Shown: in pieces, positions 1 through 7,662 of the stretch
How positions within the stretch are numbered: position 1 is the first letter of the stretch
Layout: every line of letters starts with the position of its first letter
Source of the DNA: Gammaproteobacteria bacterium UBA3498
Lineage (GTDB): Bacteria > Pseudomonadota > Gammaproteobacteria > Pseudomonadales > Pseudohongiellaceae
Assembly (NCBI GenBank): GCA_002377605.1
Contig: DFQD01000119.1
Span: 1 to 12,235, forward strand
Direction: 5' to 3'
Length of the DNA stretch: 12,235 bases
The notes under the pieces: generated by a model
Told to the model about the DNA's origin: nothing
Seen by the model: the letters and a program-made list of their open reading frames with translations, nothing else
The model's database searches: none
Position numbers and translations under genes: made by a program

Positions 1-46
1 GGCGGAGCCATAAATGAATCCTATTTGGATTAGAAACTCTCTTTAC

Positions 47-595
47 TCATTGGGGGCGGACTCGGAGCAAACTATCAAATAAAAGGTCTTTATCGGCTGT
101 GCTAACATTCTGAATTGATATTGAAAGATGAAAACTTCCACGCTGGCTTTCTTGGATTGGACCTCTTGTAACCAAATATTCTAACAATCCGTTTACTATG
201 TCGTCCCCCAGGCTCGTAAGAGCAGGTCTGATATCTGAAACTAAATCAGAGGCTTTTCTGTTTGTTGGCTCGCTAATCCAGTTGGCAATACTTCGATATT
301 GAATTGCTTTTGCTACTTTTATTTGTACGTTAAAGAAAGACTCGATCGATGAGCCAATTAGACCTATTTCGGTTGCAGCGGCCACTGCGTTGTCTATAAC
401 TATTTTTTCTCTTTCCAGGTCTTCTACTGGAAGATTGTTTTGGTCTTTGTAAAGCGCAACATCTTCCATGTAACTGAGTCGCTCATTAATCAATGAAAAG
501 ATTTCAGTTTCTTGCGCAATAGCGAATCCGGGGAGCGCAATAACGATGACGCCAAATAGATTACAGAATGCTATGCTGGAGAATCTAATTTTCAT
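47..595 (-). CDS. aroQ: Secreted (periplasmic) gamma-class chorismate mutase
   Basis: Probably converts chorismate to prephenate, the branch step toward Phe/Tyr, but outside the cytoplasm. The 182-residue product starts with a clear Sec signal peptide (residues 1-27, hydrophobic core then A25-I-A27 before Q28). The mature part is all-helical in appearance and matches the AroQ fold: 'NERLSYMEDVALYK' and 'KAIQYR' are typical of the secreted class. R39, K50 and R62 have exactly the 11- and 12-residue spacing of Arg28/Lys39/Arg51 in the E. coli mutase domain; E63 and Q99 fall where Glu52 and Gln88 would be, while the Ser84 position is Ala95. About 180 aa is normal for this class. There is no fused dehydratase or dehydrogenase domain. 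It stands alone, divergent from the sulfatase with 51 bp between starts. The ATG at 595 has no strong ribosome binding site. The physiological role of exported chorismate mutases is unclear. Confidence 0.85.
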   Translation of the reverse strand: MKIRFSSIAFCNLFGVIVIALPGFAIAQETEIFSLINERLSYMEDVALYKDQNNLPVEDLEREKIVIDNAVAAATEIGLIGSSIESFFNVQIKVAKAIQYRSIANWISEPTNRKASDLVSDIRPALTSLGDDIVNGLLEYLVTRGPIQESQRGSFHLSISIQNVSTADKDLLFDSLLRVRPQ

Positions 596-646
596 AAGAT
601 AGCTAATGGATCTATTAAAACATTTTTATTATAGAGACCATAATCC

Positions 647-2299
647 ATGAGAATAATAAGAATCTCCTGTTTTACTTGTTTGTTCTTATTGCTTGGCTCG
701 TGTGCTGACGAGATTGTGATTGTGGATTCTGGCCCGGAAATACCCAATCGACCTAACATTCTTTGGATAGTGGCTGAAGATTTAAGCCCAATAATCCCAC
801 CATTCGGAGACTTTACAGTTGAAACGCCAAATCTAACTCGTTTGGCAGCTGAAGGAGTCCGATACTCCAATGTGTTCTCGACCTCTGGGGTGTGTGCGCC
901 AAGTCGCGCAACAATTGCTCTTGGCAACTATCAGAATCGAATAGGTGCGCAACATATGCGAACTATGCGACCTAGCTCGGTAGCACCATTTCCTGGACAA
1001 CTAACTGCTTATGAAGCCGTGCCGCCACCGCTAGTAAAAATGCACAGTCAGTACTTTCGCGAAGCGGGCTATTATGCTTCTAACAATGCCAAAGAAGATT
1101 ATCAGTTCCGTAAGCCTATAACGGCATGGGATGAAAGTAGTGGTACTGCTCATTGGCGAAATAGAGCGCCAGGTCAACCTTTTTTCTCAGTTTTTAATTT
1201 GGGGATTACCCATGAGTCTCAGGTGTGGGTGCAACAGGAAAATCCACTGTTAGTTGCAGAAGATCTGGAAGTGCCGGTACCGCCGTATTTGCCTGACACT
1301 GAGGTTGCGCTTAGAGATATTCGTCAAGTTTATAGCAATATAGTTGCCATGGATCGACAGGTAGGGGAAATATTACAGCAATTAGAAGAAGATGAGTTAT
1401 TAGATAACACCGTAGTGTTCTTTTATAGCGACCATGGCGGACCACTTCCCAGACAAAAACGCTTACTTTATGACTCTGGTATAAATCTGCCGATGATTAT
1501 TCGTTTTCCAGATGGGTGGCGAGCAGGGGAAGTGGATGATCAATTAATTAGCTTTGTTGATTTTAAGTCAACTGCCTTGTCTCTCGGAGGTATTAAGCCA
1601 CCAGACTATGTTGATGGGCGCGCTTTTCTCGGTGATTTTGTAAATTCACCTGAAAGAAGCTACATCCATGCTGCTGCGGATCGACTTGATGCTCAATACG
1701 ATACCATTCGTGCGGTTCGTGATTCCCGTTATAAATATTTACGTAATTACAATATAGATCGATCCTACTACCTTGAATTGCCTTATCGTGAGCAGATGGC
1801 AATCATGCAGGAGCTTTTGCGCTTACGAGACGCCGGCCAGCTAAATGAGGCTCAGGCGCAATGGTTCAGAGCGCAAAAACCACCGGAAGAATTATTCGAT
1901 ACTGAAAATGATCCTCATGAATTAAATAACCTCGCAATGGATCCGAGCTTTCAGGGGAAATTAGCTGAGTTAAGCGCTGAGATGGATGTCTGGTTGGATG
2001 ACATTGATGACAAAGGGCTTATTCCAGAGGTGGATTTGATTGAAGAATTTTGGCCAGGAGGTATTCAGCCAACTACGCTTGCTCCGCTCGTTTCTCACCT
2101 GAGTGGAATGGTTTACGTATCTAGTGCCACCCCAGGCGCCAATATCGGCTATCAGATACTAACTGGTGAGCAGGAGCTCAACGATACCTGGCAATTGTAT
2201 TTAGAGCCACTGAGGCTATCTCCGGAGCAGCGGTTATTTACCATGGCCCACCGAATTGGTTATGCGCCTAGTGAAGTGGTGCGTTATCAAGAAAATTAA
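647..2299 (+). CDS. Lipoprotein sulfatase, type I (Cys/formylglycine), heparan-sulfamidase-like
   Basis: Predicted to hydrolyse a sulfate ester or sulfamate on an extracellular or periplasmic substrate. The N-terminus carries a lipoprotein signal with lipobox L16-G-S-C19; Ala at +2 favours the outer membrane. The alkaline-phosphatase/sulfatase core begins at 'RPNILWIVAEDLSP' (residues 35-48, E44/D45 as metal ligands). The C83-A-P-S-R87 signature supplies the Cys that is converted to formylglycine. 'ITHES' (188-192) and 'YSDHGGPLPRQK' (261-272; D263, H264, K272) are the later metal and substrate-site motifs. Residues about 475-550 form an extra domain with 'IGYQ', 'WQLY' and 'RIGY', resembling the chitobiase/beta-hexosaminidase C-terminal domain often appended to such sulfatases. 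Maturation needs a formylglycine-generating enzyme or anaerobic sulfatase-maturating enzyme encoded elsewhere. The substrate is not determinable; no glycosidase or TonB receptor is adjacent. The ATG at 647 was chosen because it gives an intact lipoprotein signal. Confidence 0.9.
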   Translation: MRIIRISCFTCLFLLLGSCADEIVIVDSGPEIPNRPNILWIVAEDLSPIIPPFGDFTVETPNLTRLAAEGVRYSNVFSTSGVCAPSRATIALGNYQNRIGAQHMRTMRPSSVAPFPGQLTAYEAVPPPLVKMHSQYFREAGYYASNNAKEDYQFRKPITAWDESSGTAHWRNRAPGQPFFSVFNLGITHESQVWVQQENPLLVAEDLEVPVPPYLPDTEVALRDIRQVYSNIVAMDRQVGEILQQLEEDELLDNTVVFFYSDHGGPLPRQKRLLYDSGINLPMIIRFPDGWRAGEVDDQLISFVDFKSTALSLGGIKPPDYVDGRAFLGDFVNSPERSYIHAAADRLDAQYDTIRAVRDSRYKYLRNYNIDRSYYLELPYREQMAIMQELLRLRDAGQLNEAQAQWFRAQKPPEELFDTENDPHELNNLAMDPSFQGKLAELSAEMDVWLDDIDDKGLIPEVDLIEEFWPGGIQPTTLAPLVSHLSGMVYVSSATPGANIGYQILTGEQELNDTWQLYLEPLRLSPEQRLFTMAHRIGYAPSEVVRYQEN

Positions 2300-2423
2300 G
2301 ACAGCAGAAAAATTTTGAGTGTCCAACCTCCGCAAATACCATTAAGTTCCTTAAGCCTTAATCAAGAGATCAATCTAAGAACTATGTGTGTACACCGTGT
2401 AATACAAAAATAGCCGTTTTAAC

Positions 2424-2963
2424 TTATGGTTCTGGTCTGTTCTTCGGGGCTATAGCGCGATCGAATATTGATAGGATTGTGGACGCGAGAAGAATCCAGG
2501 CCACTAGAGCGGTGACATACTCCAGAACATCACTCACATCCTGCCCCAGGCCCAATCTTGAACACGCAATAATCATTAACGGAGCAAAATAGAAAATACC
2601 GTTCCAGCGCCCGAGAAAGCTCATCTTAAGGTCTCTCTGTTGATGCAGATAGTAGGAATCCAAGACATATTGGGCGAAGGCGATCACGATTACCGCTGGT
2701 AGCGCCGGATTAATTAGTCCGGCGTAGGCACAACCGGCGAGGCCAGATGTGACAAAGAGAAAGTCAGTTCCATGATCAAACAACTGTCCTTTTTCGGACG
2801 CAGTTTGGTTTGCCCTAGCCACGATACCGTCAAGATAATCCGTGGCAATCGCTACAAAAATTAGTAGCAGAAGTACCTGCCCTGGAATAATGGATGAATC
2901 GGCCAAGCCCCAAGTAACCGGAATAACCAGAATTAGGCGAATAGCCGTCAACAAATTAGCCAT
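2424..2963 (-). CDS. CDP-alcohol phosphatidyltransferase family membrane protein
   Basis: Integral membrane enzyme expected to transfer a phosphatidyl or similar phospho-alcohol group from a CDP-linked lipid to an alcohol acceptor, as PgsA or CDP-alcohol transferases do. The family signature is complete: D42-x2-D45-G46-x2-A49-R50-x8-G59-x3-D63-x3-D67, the metal and CDP-binding site. The N-terminus ('NLLTAIRL', residues 3-10) is also typical. The protein is 179 residues with about five or six hydrophobic segments, normal for the family. It is the last gene of a three-gene minus-strand block, starting 2 bp after the stop of the flippase-like gene, so translation is probably coupled; there is no convincing Shine-Dalgarno site. 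It converges on the sulfatase gene with a 124 bp gap. It could be a PgsA paralogue, but the acceptor alcohol cannot be read from sequence. Confidence 0.87.
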   Translation of the reverse strand: MANLLTAIRLILVIPVTWGLADSSIIPGQVLLLLIFVAIATDYLDGIVARANQTASEKGQLFDHGTDFLFVTSGLAGCAYAGLINPALPAVIVIAFAQYVLDSYYLHQQRDLKMSFLGRWNGIFYFAPLMIIACSRLGLGQDVSDVLEYVTALVAWILLASTILSIFDRAIAPKNRPEP

Positions 2964-2965
2964 GG

Positions 2966-3970
2966 TTAGTTAAATAGTTCGCGCTGAGCTCTACGCCAGA
3001 ACAGCAGACCAATGATGGCATTAAATAGGATGAAGAAGTTGTGTTGAACAAAACCAAAGGCAGCCATTTGACCTTCATTCTCAGGGAACAAAATCACCCA
3101 AAATGTAATCGCTGCAGCCCGCATAGGAGTGGGTACCGCAGCAGCAAAAAAGATTACAGGTAGATAAGGTAATAACTGCAAGAAAGATGCTTCGACACCG
3201 AATAAGTTAAGCGCGGTAGTGTATACAACAATCGCCAACAATAGTGCAGGCGATCGTAACAACAAAAACATTAAATAATGTTTAAGTTGGGCTTGCTTAA
3301 ATGAATCAAGAATACGTTTCTGTCTGAAAGTATTGTTGGGTAGAATTTTCCCCTGAAAATAAAGCATCCAAATTACAAAAAAGATTGCAGCGCCACCAGC
3401 CATTACCGGCATCAAACTGAACGCGTCTGGCAAACCTTCACTGCTAAATACAAACCCGATTGAAGCCCAAACTAATAAATAAAAGATTTCACAAAACATT
3501 ATGAATAGCATTACTGAACCAACTTCCCAGCCAGGGATTTGGTCACGCTTATTTAGGTAATAGGCCATGGCGCCTTTACCAATTTGTTCATTAAAAATTG
3601 AAATAATGTAAGCGCTAGCACGAATAGGAAGAATGTCTTTGTATTTAATGTCAGCCAAAAACCAGTTAAGAGCACGGGTTACTACCAAAGTATCAATAGC
3701 GAAATAGAATAGGGAATAGCCCATCATTAAAGCTAACCATGGGCCCCAAGCTACGTTAGCAAAGACCTGAGTCATATAAGCTGTCAGAGACAATCCTTCT
3801 CGCATTGCTGCACCATTTAGACGGTAATAGAGATAGGCAAAACAGACCGCAGTTAAGATTAGGAAGATAACGCGGCCGATTGGATTGGGTTTTCGTTGAG
3901 TTAAAACGCTGTCATTTTTTTCTTCTGTTGAAGTTTCAATTGTTTTTTCGCTTTCGATTTGATCTCTCAT
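2966..3970 (-). CDS. Polytopic membrane protein, flippase-like (LPG synthase TM/UPF0104-type)
   Basis: A 334-residue inner-membrane protein with a charged, probably cytoplasmic N-terminal tail (residues 1-30) followed by roughly seven or eight hydrophobic helices (near 32-50, 76-98, 114-126, 150-176, 187-204, 231-256, 264-285 and 303-325). Overall layout and 'NEQIGKGAMAYYLNKR' (127-142) resemble the transmembrane part of lysylphosphatidylglycerol synthase/AglD-like proteins, implicated in lipid flipping; there is no C-terminal aminoacyl-transfer domain. I infer a lipid or lipid-linked-sugar transport role from that resemblance and from the adjacent CDP-alcohol phosphatidyltransferase, not from catalytic residues. 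Its ATG overlaps the stop of the upstream SDR gene by one base (TAATG), which implies translational coupling. The family assignment is moderate; membrane topology is the firm part. Confidence 0.6.
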   Translation of the reverse strand: MRDQIESEKTIETSTEEKNDSVLTQRKPNPIGRVIFLILTAVCFAYLYYRLNGAAMREGLSLTAYMTQVFANVAWGPWLALMMGYSLFYFAIDTLVVTRALNWFLADIKYKDILPIRASAYIISIFNEQIGKGAMAYYLNKRDQIPGWEVGSVMLFIMFCEIFYLLVWASIGFVFSSEGLPDAFSLMPVMAGGAAIFFVIWMLYFQGKILPNNTFRQKRILDSFKQAQLKHYLMFLLLRSPALLLAIVVYTTALNLFGVEASFLQLLPYLPVIFFAAAVPTPMRAAAITFWVILFPENEGQMAAFGFVQHNFFILFNAIIGLLFWRRAQRELFN

Positions 3971-4863
3971 TAGTTACCCGCATTGATTACTTTTTTTAGA
4001 GTTTCTTCAAGTGAAGTAAGTGTAATGCCAATCGCTGCATCGGCGTTAGTTTCTACAACTTCGTCCATGGTGATTACATCTATTACTGTCGGTGTTATGC
4101 CGCCTCCTTTAAGAGTACTGCTAATGGCTGCGCCGATTTTTGCTAGAAGAATTGGCACTTTGCCTACCTCCACTGTCTTACCCATTAGTTCAGCAGTTTT
4201 TGCGATGATTTCGCGATAAGGCGTGCTTTCTGGGCCAACCAGTTCATGAGTAATGACGCCACTGGGTGGACTCTCAATGATTTTTACTATGGCCGTACTC
4301 AAGTCATCGATATCTAACGGGCGCATGCAGTAATAACCACCTCCAAGTACCTTAGTTTGTCCGGCATTAGCCATGCCTAGGATGGCATTAGCACCAGCGG
4401 CGCCTGGCCCAAACAAAATAGGTGTGCGTAGTATGCTGGCAGGAATCCCAGAATAAGCAATAAGATTTTCGGCAGATCCCTTTGATCTGAAATAAGCATT
4501 TTTAGAATCGGTATCAGCACCGACTACACTAATAAAGACCAGATGCTTTACGTCACACATTTGTGCTGCTTCAACTACTGCTGCAGTGGCAGCAACATTG
4601 GCAGAAGCATAGTTTGAGTGCTTAGTCTCGATCAGTATTCCAGCAAGATGGATGACACAGTCTGCATCTGTCATCGCAGCTTGTAATGACTTCAAATCAT
4701 CGTAAGCGATTATCTGCGGTTTAATCGATTCTGATTGTGGTAAAAAAGCGAAAGCTTTCTCGTTACGCACACCAGCTACAACGTCTATGTCTCCCTTCGT
4801 CTTAAGTCGTTCTAAAAGATTTTGGCCTACGCTGCTATTAGCTCCGGTTACTGCAATCTTCAT
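3970..4863 (-). CDS. NAD(P)-binding atypical SDR / NAD-dependent epimerase-like protein
   Basis: A 297-residue Rossmann-fold protein. The first strand and glycine turn are visible as 'AVTGANSSVG' (residues 4-13), the TGxxxxVG form of extended/atypical SDRs. 'VIHLAG' (70-75) is the typical fourth-strand motif. A catalytic-type Ser (S112 in 'FISVVGA') and Y124-x3-K128 are present, so oxidoreductase or epimerase chemistry is possible. 'RTPILFGPG' (146-154) is the conserved segment after the active site. Similar proteins are annotated as NAD(P)H-binding, NmrA-like or complex-I NDUFA9-like. A strong ribosome binding site (AGGTGGAAG, 4871-4879) lies 7 nt before the ATG. It is the first gene of the block with the flippase-like and CDP-alcohol genes and lies 150 bp downstream of fbiC on the same strand. 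Substrate unknown. Confidence 0.8.
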   Translation of the reverse strand: MKIAVTGANSSVGQNLLERLKTKGDIDVVAGVRNEKAFAFLPQSESIKPQIIAYDDLKSLQAAMTDADCVIHLAGILIETKHSNYASANVAATAAVVEAAQMCDVKHLVFISVVGADTDSKNAYFRSKGSAENLIAYSGIPASILRTPILFGPGAAGANAILGMANAGQTKVLGGGYYCMRPLDIDDLSTAIVKIIESPPSGVITHELVGPESTPYREIIAKTAELMGKTVEVGKVPILLAKIGAAISSTLKGGGITPTVIDVITMDEVVETNADAAIGITLTSLEETLKKVINAGN

Positions 4864-4870
4864 CTGTTAT

Positions 4871-4879
4871 CTTCCACCT
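4871..4879 (-). promoter_or_regulatory. Ribosome binding site of the SDR gene
   Basis: On the minus strand the sequence reads AGGTGGAAG, ending 7 nt before the ATG at 4863. It is the strongest Shine-Dalgarno match among the minus-strand genes here and fixes the start of the SDR gene. The downstream genes of the block lack one and probably rely on coupling. Confidence 0.6.
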
Positions 4880-5013
4880 ATGTTACTTTTTTGACCGCAG
4901 CATTCCCAATCTAAAGGCCGTAGGCGTTAGCTGATTTTCCGAATTTTGATGATTTCGGTTCGAATCGAGATAATGTTTAGGCGTATTGTCGAAAGAATTT
5001 GGTCGGTGCTGCG

Positions 5014-7452
5014 TTATCCCACCTGCACAAGATTATCCAATTTCTTGTTGCGTTGCAGTTTATTTGCTGCCGTATTTTCAATTTGTTGCAACTCAGGCGC
5101 ATTAAGTGCGATTTCCTTGCGAGCGACAGGAGCGTCTTCATAAGAAGTGGTGCGCATGCGTGGGGTTCGCTCCATTTCCCGCAATGCTTTCTCCATTGCG
5201 GCGGGCGACCATTCCTGGCCGTGATCGGCCCCAGCTGCTCGAGTAATACTTTCATTCATCAATGTCCCGCCGATATCATTGGCGCCGGCATTCAAACAAG
5301 CCAGCACACCTTCTTGCCCCATCTTTACCCAAGATGTCTGAATGTTATCGATTAAACCATGGAATACGATACGGGCTATTGAATGCATTAGGATGGCTTC
5401 ACGAAAACTTGGTCCGGCTCGGGATTTACCCTTTAGATACATTGGTGCTTCCATGTGTACATAAGGCAGAGGTACAAATTCAGTAAAGCCGCCGGTACGG
5501 GATTGAAGGTCGCGAATCGCGAGTAAATGCGCAGCCCAATGTTCTGTGGATTCAACGTGGCCATACATTACTGTTGCGGTGGTATTGAAGCCAGTGTTGT
5601 GAGCAGCTTCCATTACTTGCAACCATTGCGCAGTATTTATTTTGTCTGGGCAGATCAACTGCCGAACATCATCATGGAGAATTTCTGCAGCAGTTCCCGG
5701 GAGGGTTGAAAGACCGGCTTCTTTTAATGCCTTTAGGAACTCCTCGAGCGTAATTCCCAGGGTTTCTGCTCCTTGCCAGACTTCCAAAGGCGAGAACGCA
5801 TGGATATGTAAATTGGGGACAGCTGCTTTTACGGTTGCCACAATGTCCAAATAAGTTTGGCCAGTGTAATCGGGATGGATTCCGCCTTGCATGCAAACTT
5901 CCGTTGCACCGCGATCCCAAGCTTCCTGACAGCGACGGGCAATTTCCTCAGCGCTTATGTCATAGGGACGACCGCGCAGATTTTCACTTAACTTTCCTTT
6001 CGAGAATGCGCAAAACTGACATTTGAAATAGCAAACATTGGTGTAGTTAATGTTCCGATTAACTACATAGCTAACGGTACGGCCGTTACATTTCTCACGT
6101 AGTTCATTTGCGATGTGGGTAAGATAAGTGAAATCGGAACCGCGGCATTCAAAAAGACAAGTTACTTCATCGAGGCTTAATTCTTTGCCGCTTAACTTTT
6201 TCTCGACTATGTATTTAACTTTCTCTGAAACATGGAGCGAATTAGAGTCGTTGAGAATTTGCTGCCTTTCTAATTCTGGAATAACTGCACGTTCACCGGG
6301 TTTCCAGCTATCTCTTTTTGCGAATCCGCTTGCGTCAGCCTGGCGAAGTACTGCGGCAATAGTTTCATCAGCCAGCCAATGCTTGTAATTTTTCACATAG
6401 CTAGGATAAATCGTAAGACGCTGTTCGAGGAATTTTCCTGCGGCTTCAGTTTCTCGTGCTAAGTTATCTAAATGAGGCCATGGTGCTTCAGGATTTACAT
6501 GATCTGGCGTCAATGGTGAAACCCCACCCCAGTCATCAATTCCGGCATGCACTAATTGGGGGAGCACACCGGGACTTAAATTTGGTGGCGCCTGAATGTT
6601 CATTTCTGGACCAAAAATTAACCGGGCGACGGCAATAGTCCAAAGCAATTCATTCAGATCTGGCTCTGGAGCGGAATGCATCAGCGTATCTGGTTTAGCG
6701 CGAAAATTTTGTACTATGATTTCTTGGATATGGCCGTATTTTTCGTGCACATCTCTGATGTCTAATAAGGATTCAACCCGTTCTAGCCTGGTTTCGCCAA
6801 TGCCGATTAAGATACCTGTAGTAAACGGCACTCTTTGTTTACCTGCCAGTACCATAGTTTCTAGTCGAACTTCTGGAATTTTGTCCGGAGAGCCGTAGTG
6901 AGGCATTCCTTTTTCGCAGAGCCGAGTTGAAGTAGATTCCAACATGATGCCCATTGAGGCAGAAACCTTACGCAAGAAATTAATTTCTTCAGCAGTCATA
7001 TTGCCGGCATTTATGTGTGGCAGCATACCGGTTTCTTTTAATACTCGCTCTGCGACATAGGCGACATATTCGAGCGTTGAGGTAAATCCCATTTTTGCCA
7101 AAGATTCCCTTGCGGCTTTATAACGAAGTTCTGGTTTTTCACCGAGAGTAAAAAGTGCTTCTTGGCAACCTAGGGCGGCACCCTCTCGGCAAAGGTCGAG
7201 AACTTCATCTACCGACATATAAGGGCTAACAATACGTCTAGGGGTTTTTGCGAAAGTACAATAGTGGCAAACATCCCGGCACAAATGAGTTAGAGGAATG
7301 AACACCTTTTTTGAATAAGTAATGACATCATGGTGATTGGCATCGCGCATTTGGCACGCAATTGCTGCCAGCGCGGCGGTATCTTCGACTTCCGCGAGAG
7401 CTAATGCTACGTCCCTGGGGACAGGAGATTGTGTGCTTATTTGCTCGAGCAC
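5014..7452 (-). CDS. fbiC: FO synthase, fused CofG-CofH (7,8-didemethyl-8-hydroxy-5-deazariboflavin synthase)
   Basis: Makes FO, the deazaflavin chromophore of coenzyme F420, from tyrosine and 5-amino-6-(D-ribitylamino)uracil by two radical-SAM half reactions. Both halves are visible in one 812-residue chain, slightly shorter than mycobacterial FbiC. The N-terminal CofG-like domain has the iron-sulfur motif C58-x3-C62-x2-C65 ('CRDVCHYCTF') and the conserved 'DWGGVSPLTPDHVNP' (307-321). The C-terminal CofH-like domain has C474-x3-C478-x2-C481 ('CYFKCQFCAFSKG'), 'MQGGIHP' (521-527) and 'NDIGGTLMNESITRAAGA' (725-742). No frameshift or missing cluster cysteine is seen. The start is GTG, supported by AGAGG 5 nt upstream (7458-7462). 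The product may feed F420 or serve as free FO, for example as a photolyase antenna; none of the later F420 genes is in the window. Divergent from the amidohydrolase gene. Confidence 0.95.
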   Translation of the reverse strand: MLEQISTQSPVPRDVALALAEVEDTAALAAIACQMRDANHHDVITYSKKVFIPLTHLCRDVCHYCTFAKTPRRIVSPYMSVDEVLDLCREGAALGCQEALFTLGEKPELRYKAARESLAKMGFTSTLEYVAYVAERVLKETGMLPHINAGNMTAEEINFLRKVSASMGIMLESTSTRLCEKGMPHYGSPDKIPEVRLETMVLAGKQRVPFTTGILIGIGETRLERVESLLDIRDVHEKYGHIQEIIVQNFRAKPDTLMHSAPEPDLNELLWTIAVARLIFGPEMNIQAPPNLSPGVLPQLVHAGIDDWGGVSPLTPDHVNPEAPWPHLDNLARETEAAGKFLEQRLTIYPSYVKNYKHWLADETIAAVLRQADASGFAKRDSWKPGERAVIPELERQQILNDSNSLHVSEKVKYIVEKKLSGKELSLDEVTCLFECRGSDFTYLTHIANELREKCNGRTVSYVVNRNINYTNVCYFKCQFCAFSKGKLSENLRGRPYDISAEEIARRCQEAWDRGATEVCMQGGIHPDYTGQTYLDIVATVKAAVPNLHIHAFSPLEVWQGAETLGITLEEFLKALKEAGLSTLPGTAAEILHDDVRQLICPDKINTAQWLQVMEAAHNTGFNTTATVMYGHVESTEHWAAHLLAIRDLQSRTGGFTEFVPLPYVHMEAPMYLKGKSRAGPSFREAILMHSIARIVFHGLIDNIQTSWVKMGQEGVLACLNAGANDIGGTLMNESITRAAGADHGQEWSPAAMEKALREMERTPRMRTTSYEDAPVARKEIALNAPELQQIENTAANKLQRNKKLDNLVQVG

Positions 7453-7457
7453 GCTTG

Positions 7458-7462
7458 CCTCT
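7458..7462 (-). promoter_or_regulatory. Ribosome binding site deciding the GTG start of fbiC
   Basis: AGAGG on the minus strand lies 5 nt before the GTG at 7452. It supports this non-ATG start, which keeps about 57 residues before the first iron-sulfur cysteine, as expected for CofG. Confidence 0.5.
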
Positions 7463-7627
7463 ATTGCCTATTTCCGGCTTTCTAATAGATTACAAGATTA
7501 CCAGTCTGAGGGAGAAAAAGGTATTTAGAGGGTGAAAATTGAGCCTTGTATATGAAGCTGAGATATCCAGAGAGATGGCTAATTTTTCCGGATGTTAGTA
7601 AATTTGATTTAAACTTTACCAGCCATT

Positions 7628-7637
7628 CTGAATTCAG
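7628..7637. repeat. 10-bp perfect palindrome upstream of the amidohydrolase gene
   Basis: CTGAATTCAG is a perfect inverted repeat centred about 30 bp before the GTG start at 7663. Its right half also pairs with CTGAA at 7644-7648 (TTCAG-ctacta-CTGAA), so a small alternative hairpin is possible. It sits in the 210-bp divergent region between fbiC and the amidohydrolase operon and could be an operator or leader element, but short palindromes arise by chance and no regulator gene is adjacent. Confidence 0.2.
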
Positions 7638-7650
7638 CTACTACTGAATA

Positions 7651-7658
7651 AAGGGGAG
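7651..7658 (+). promoter_or_regulatory. Ribosome binding site deciding the GTG start of the amidohydrolase gene
   Basis: AAGGGGAG lies 4 nt before the GTG at 7663. Starting here gives a complete signal peptide, whereas the next in-frame Met (residue 29) would remove it, so the GTG start is preferred. Confidence 0.55.
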
Positions 7659-7662
7659 ATCT

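Noticed and set aside
1..46. Ten open plus-strand codons ending in TAG at 31-33, and an AATCC/GGATT hairpin (17-31) after the chorismate mutase stop
   Set aside because: The coding tail is too short to support any gene, and the hairpin has five pairs and no T-tract; neither can be distinguished from chance.
592..927. 111-aa minus-strand open frame across the sulfatase start
   Set aside because: It overlaps both the chorismate mutase start and the sulfatase coding region, has no family resemblance, and is best explained as a shadow of the sulfatase frame.
2341..2362. ATTAAG/CTTAAT inverted repeat between the convergent sulfatase and CDP-alcohol genes, considered as a terminator
   Set aside because: Six AT-rich pairs with a 10-nt loop and no following T-tract; too weak to call.
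2386..2592. 68-aa plus-strand open frame at the end of the sulfatase/CDP-alcohol gap
   Set aside because: Most of it lies antisense to the CDP-alcohol phosphatidyltransferase, whose full motif makes it the real gene; no ribosome binding site or homology is evident.
4939..4958. CCGAA/TTCGG hairpin after fbiC considered as its terminator
   Set aside because: Only five pairs, a 10-nt loop and no U-tract on the minus strand.
4999..5355. 118-aa plus-strand open frame antisense to fbiC
   Set aside because: Composition is a mirror of the conserved CofH C-terminus; no independent coding signal. Other plus-strand frames within 5262-7528 are rejected for the same reason.
5014..7452. Possibility that the fbiC region is two separate genes (cofG and cofH) joined by a sequencing error
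   Set aside because: The frame is continuous through the linker (about residues 350-430), with sensible sequence and no stop or shift, as in known fused FbiC proteins.
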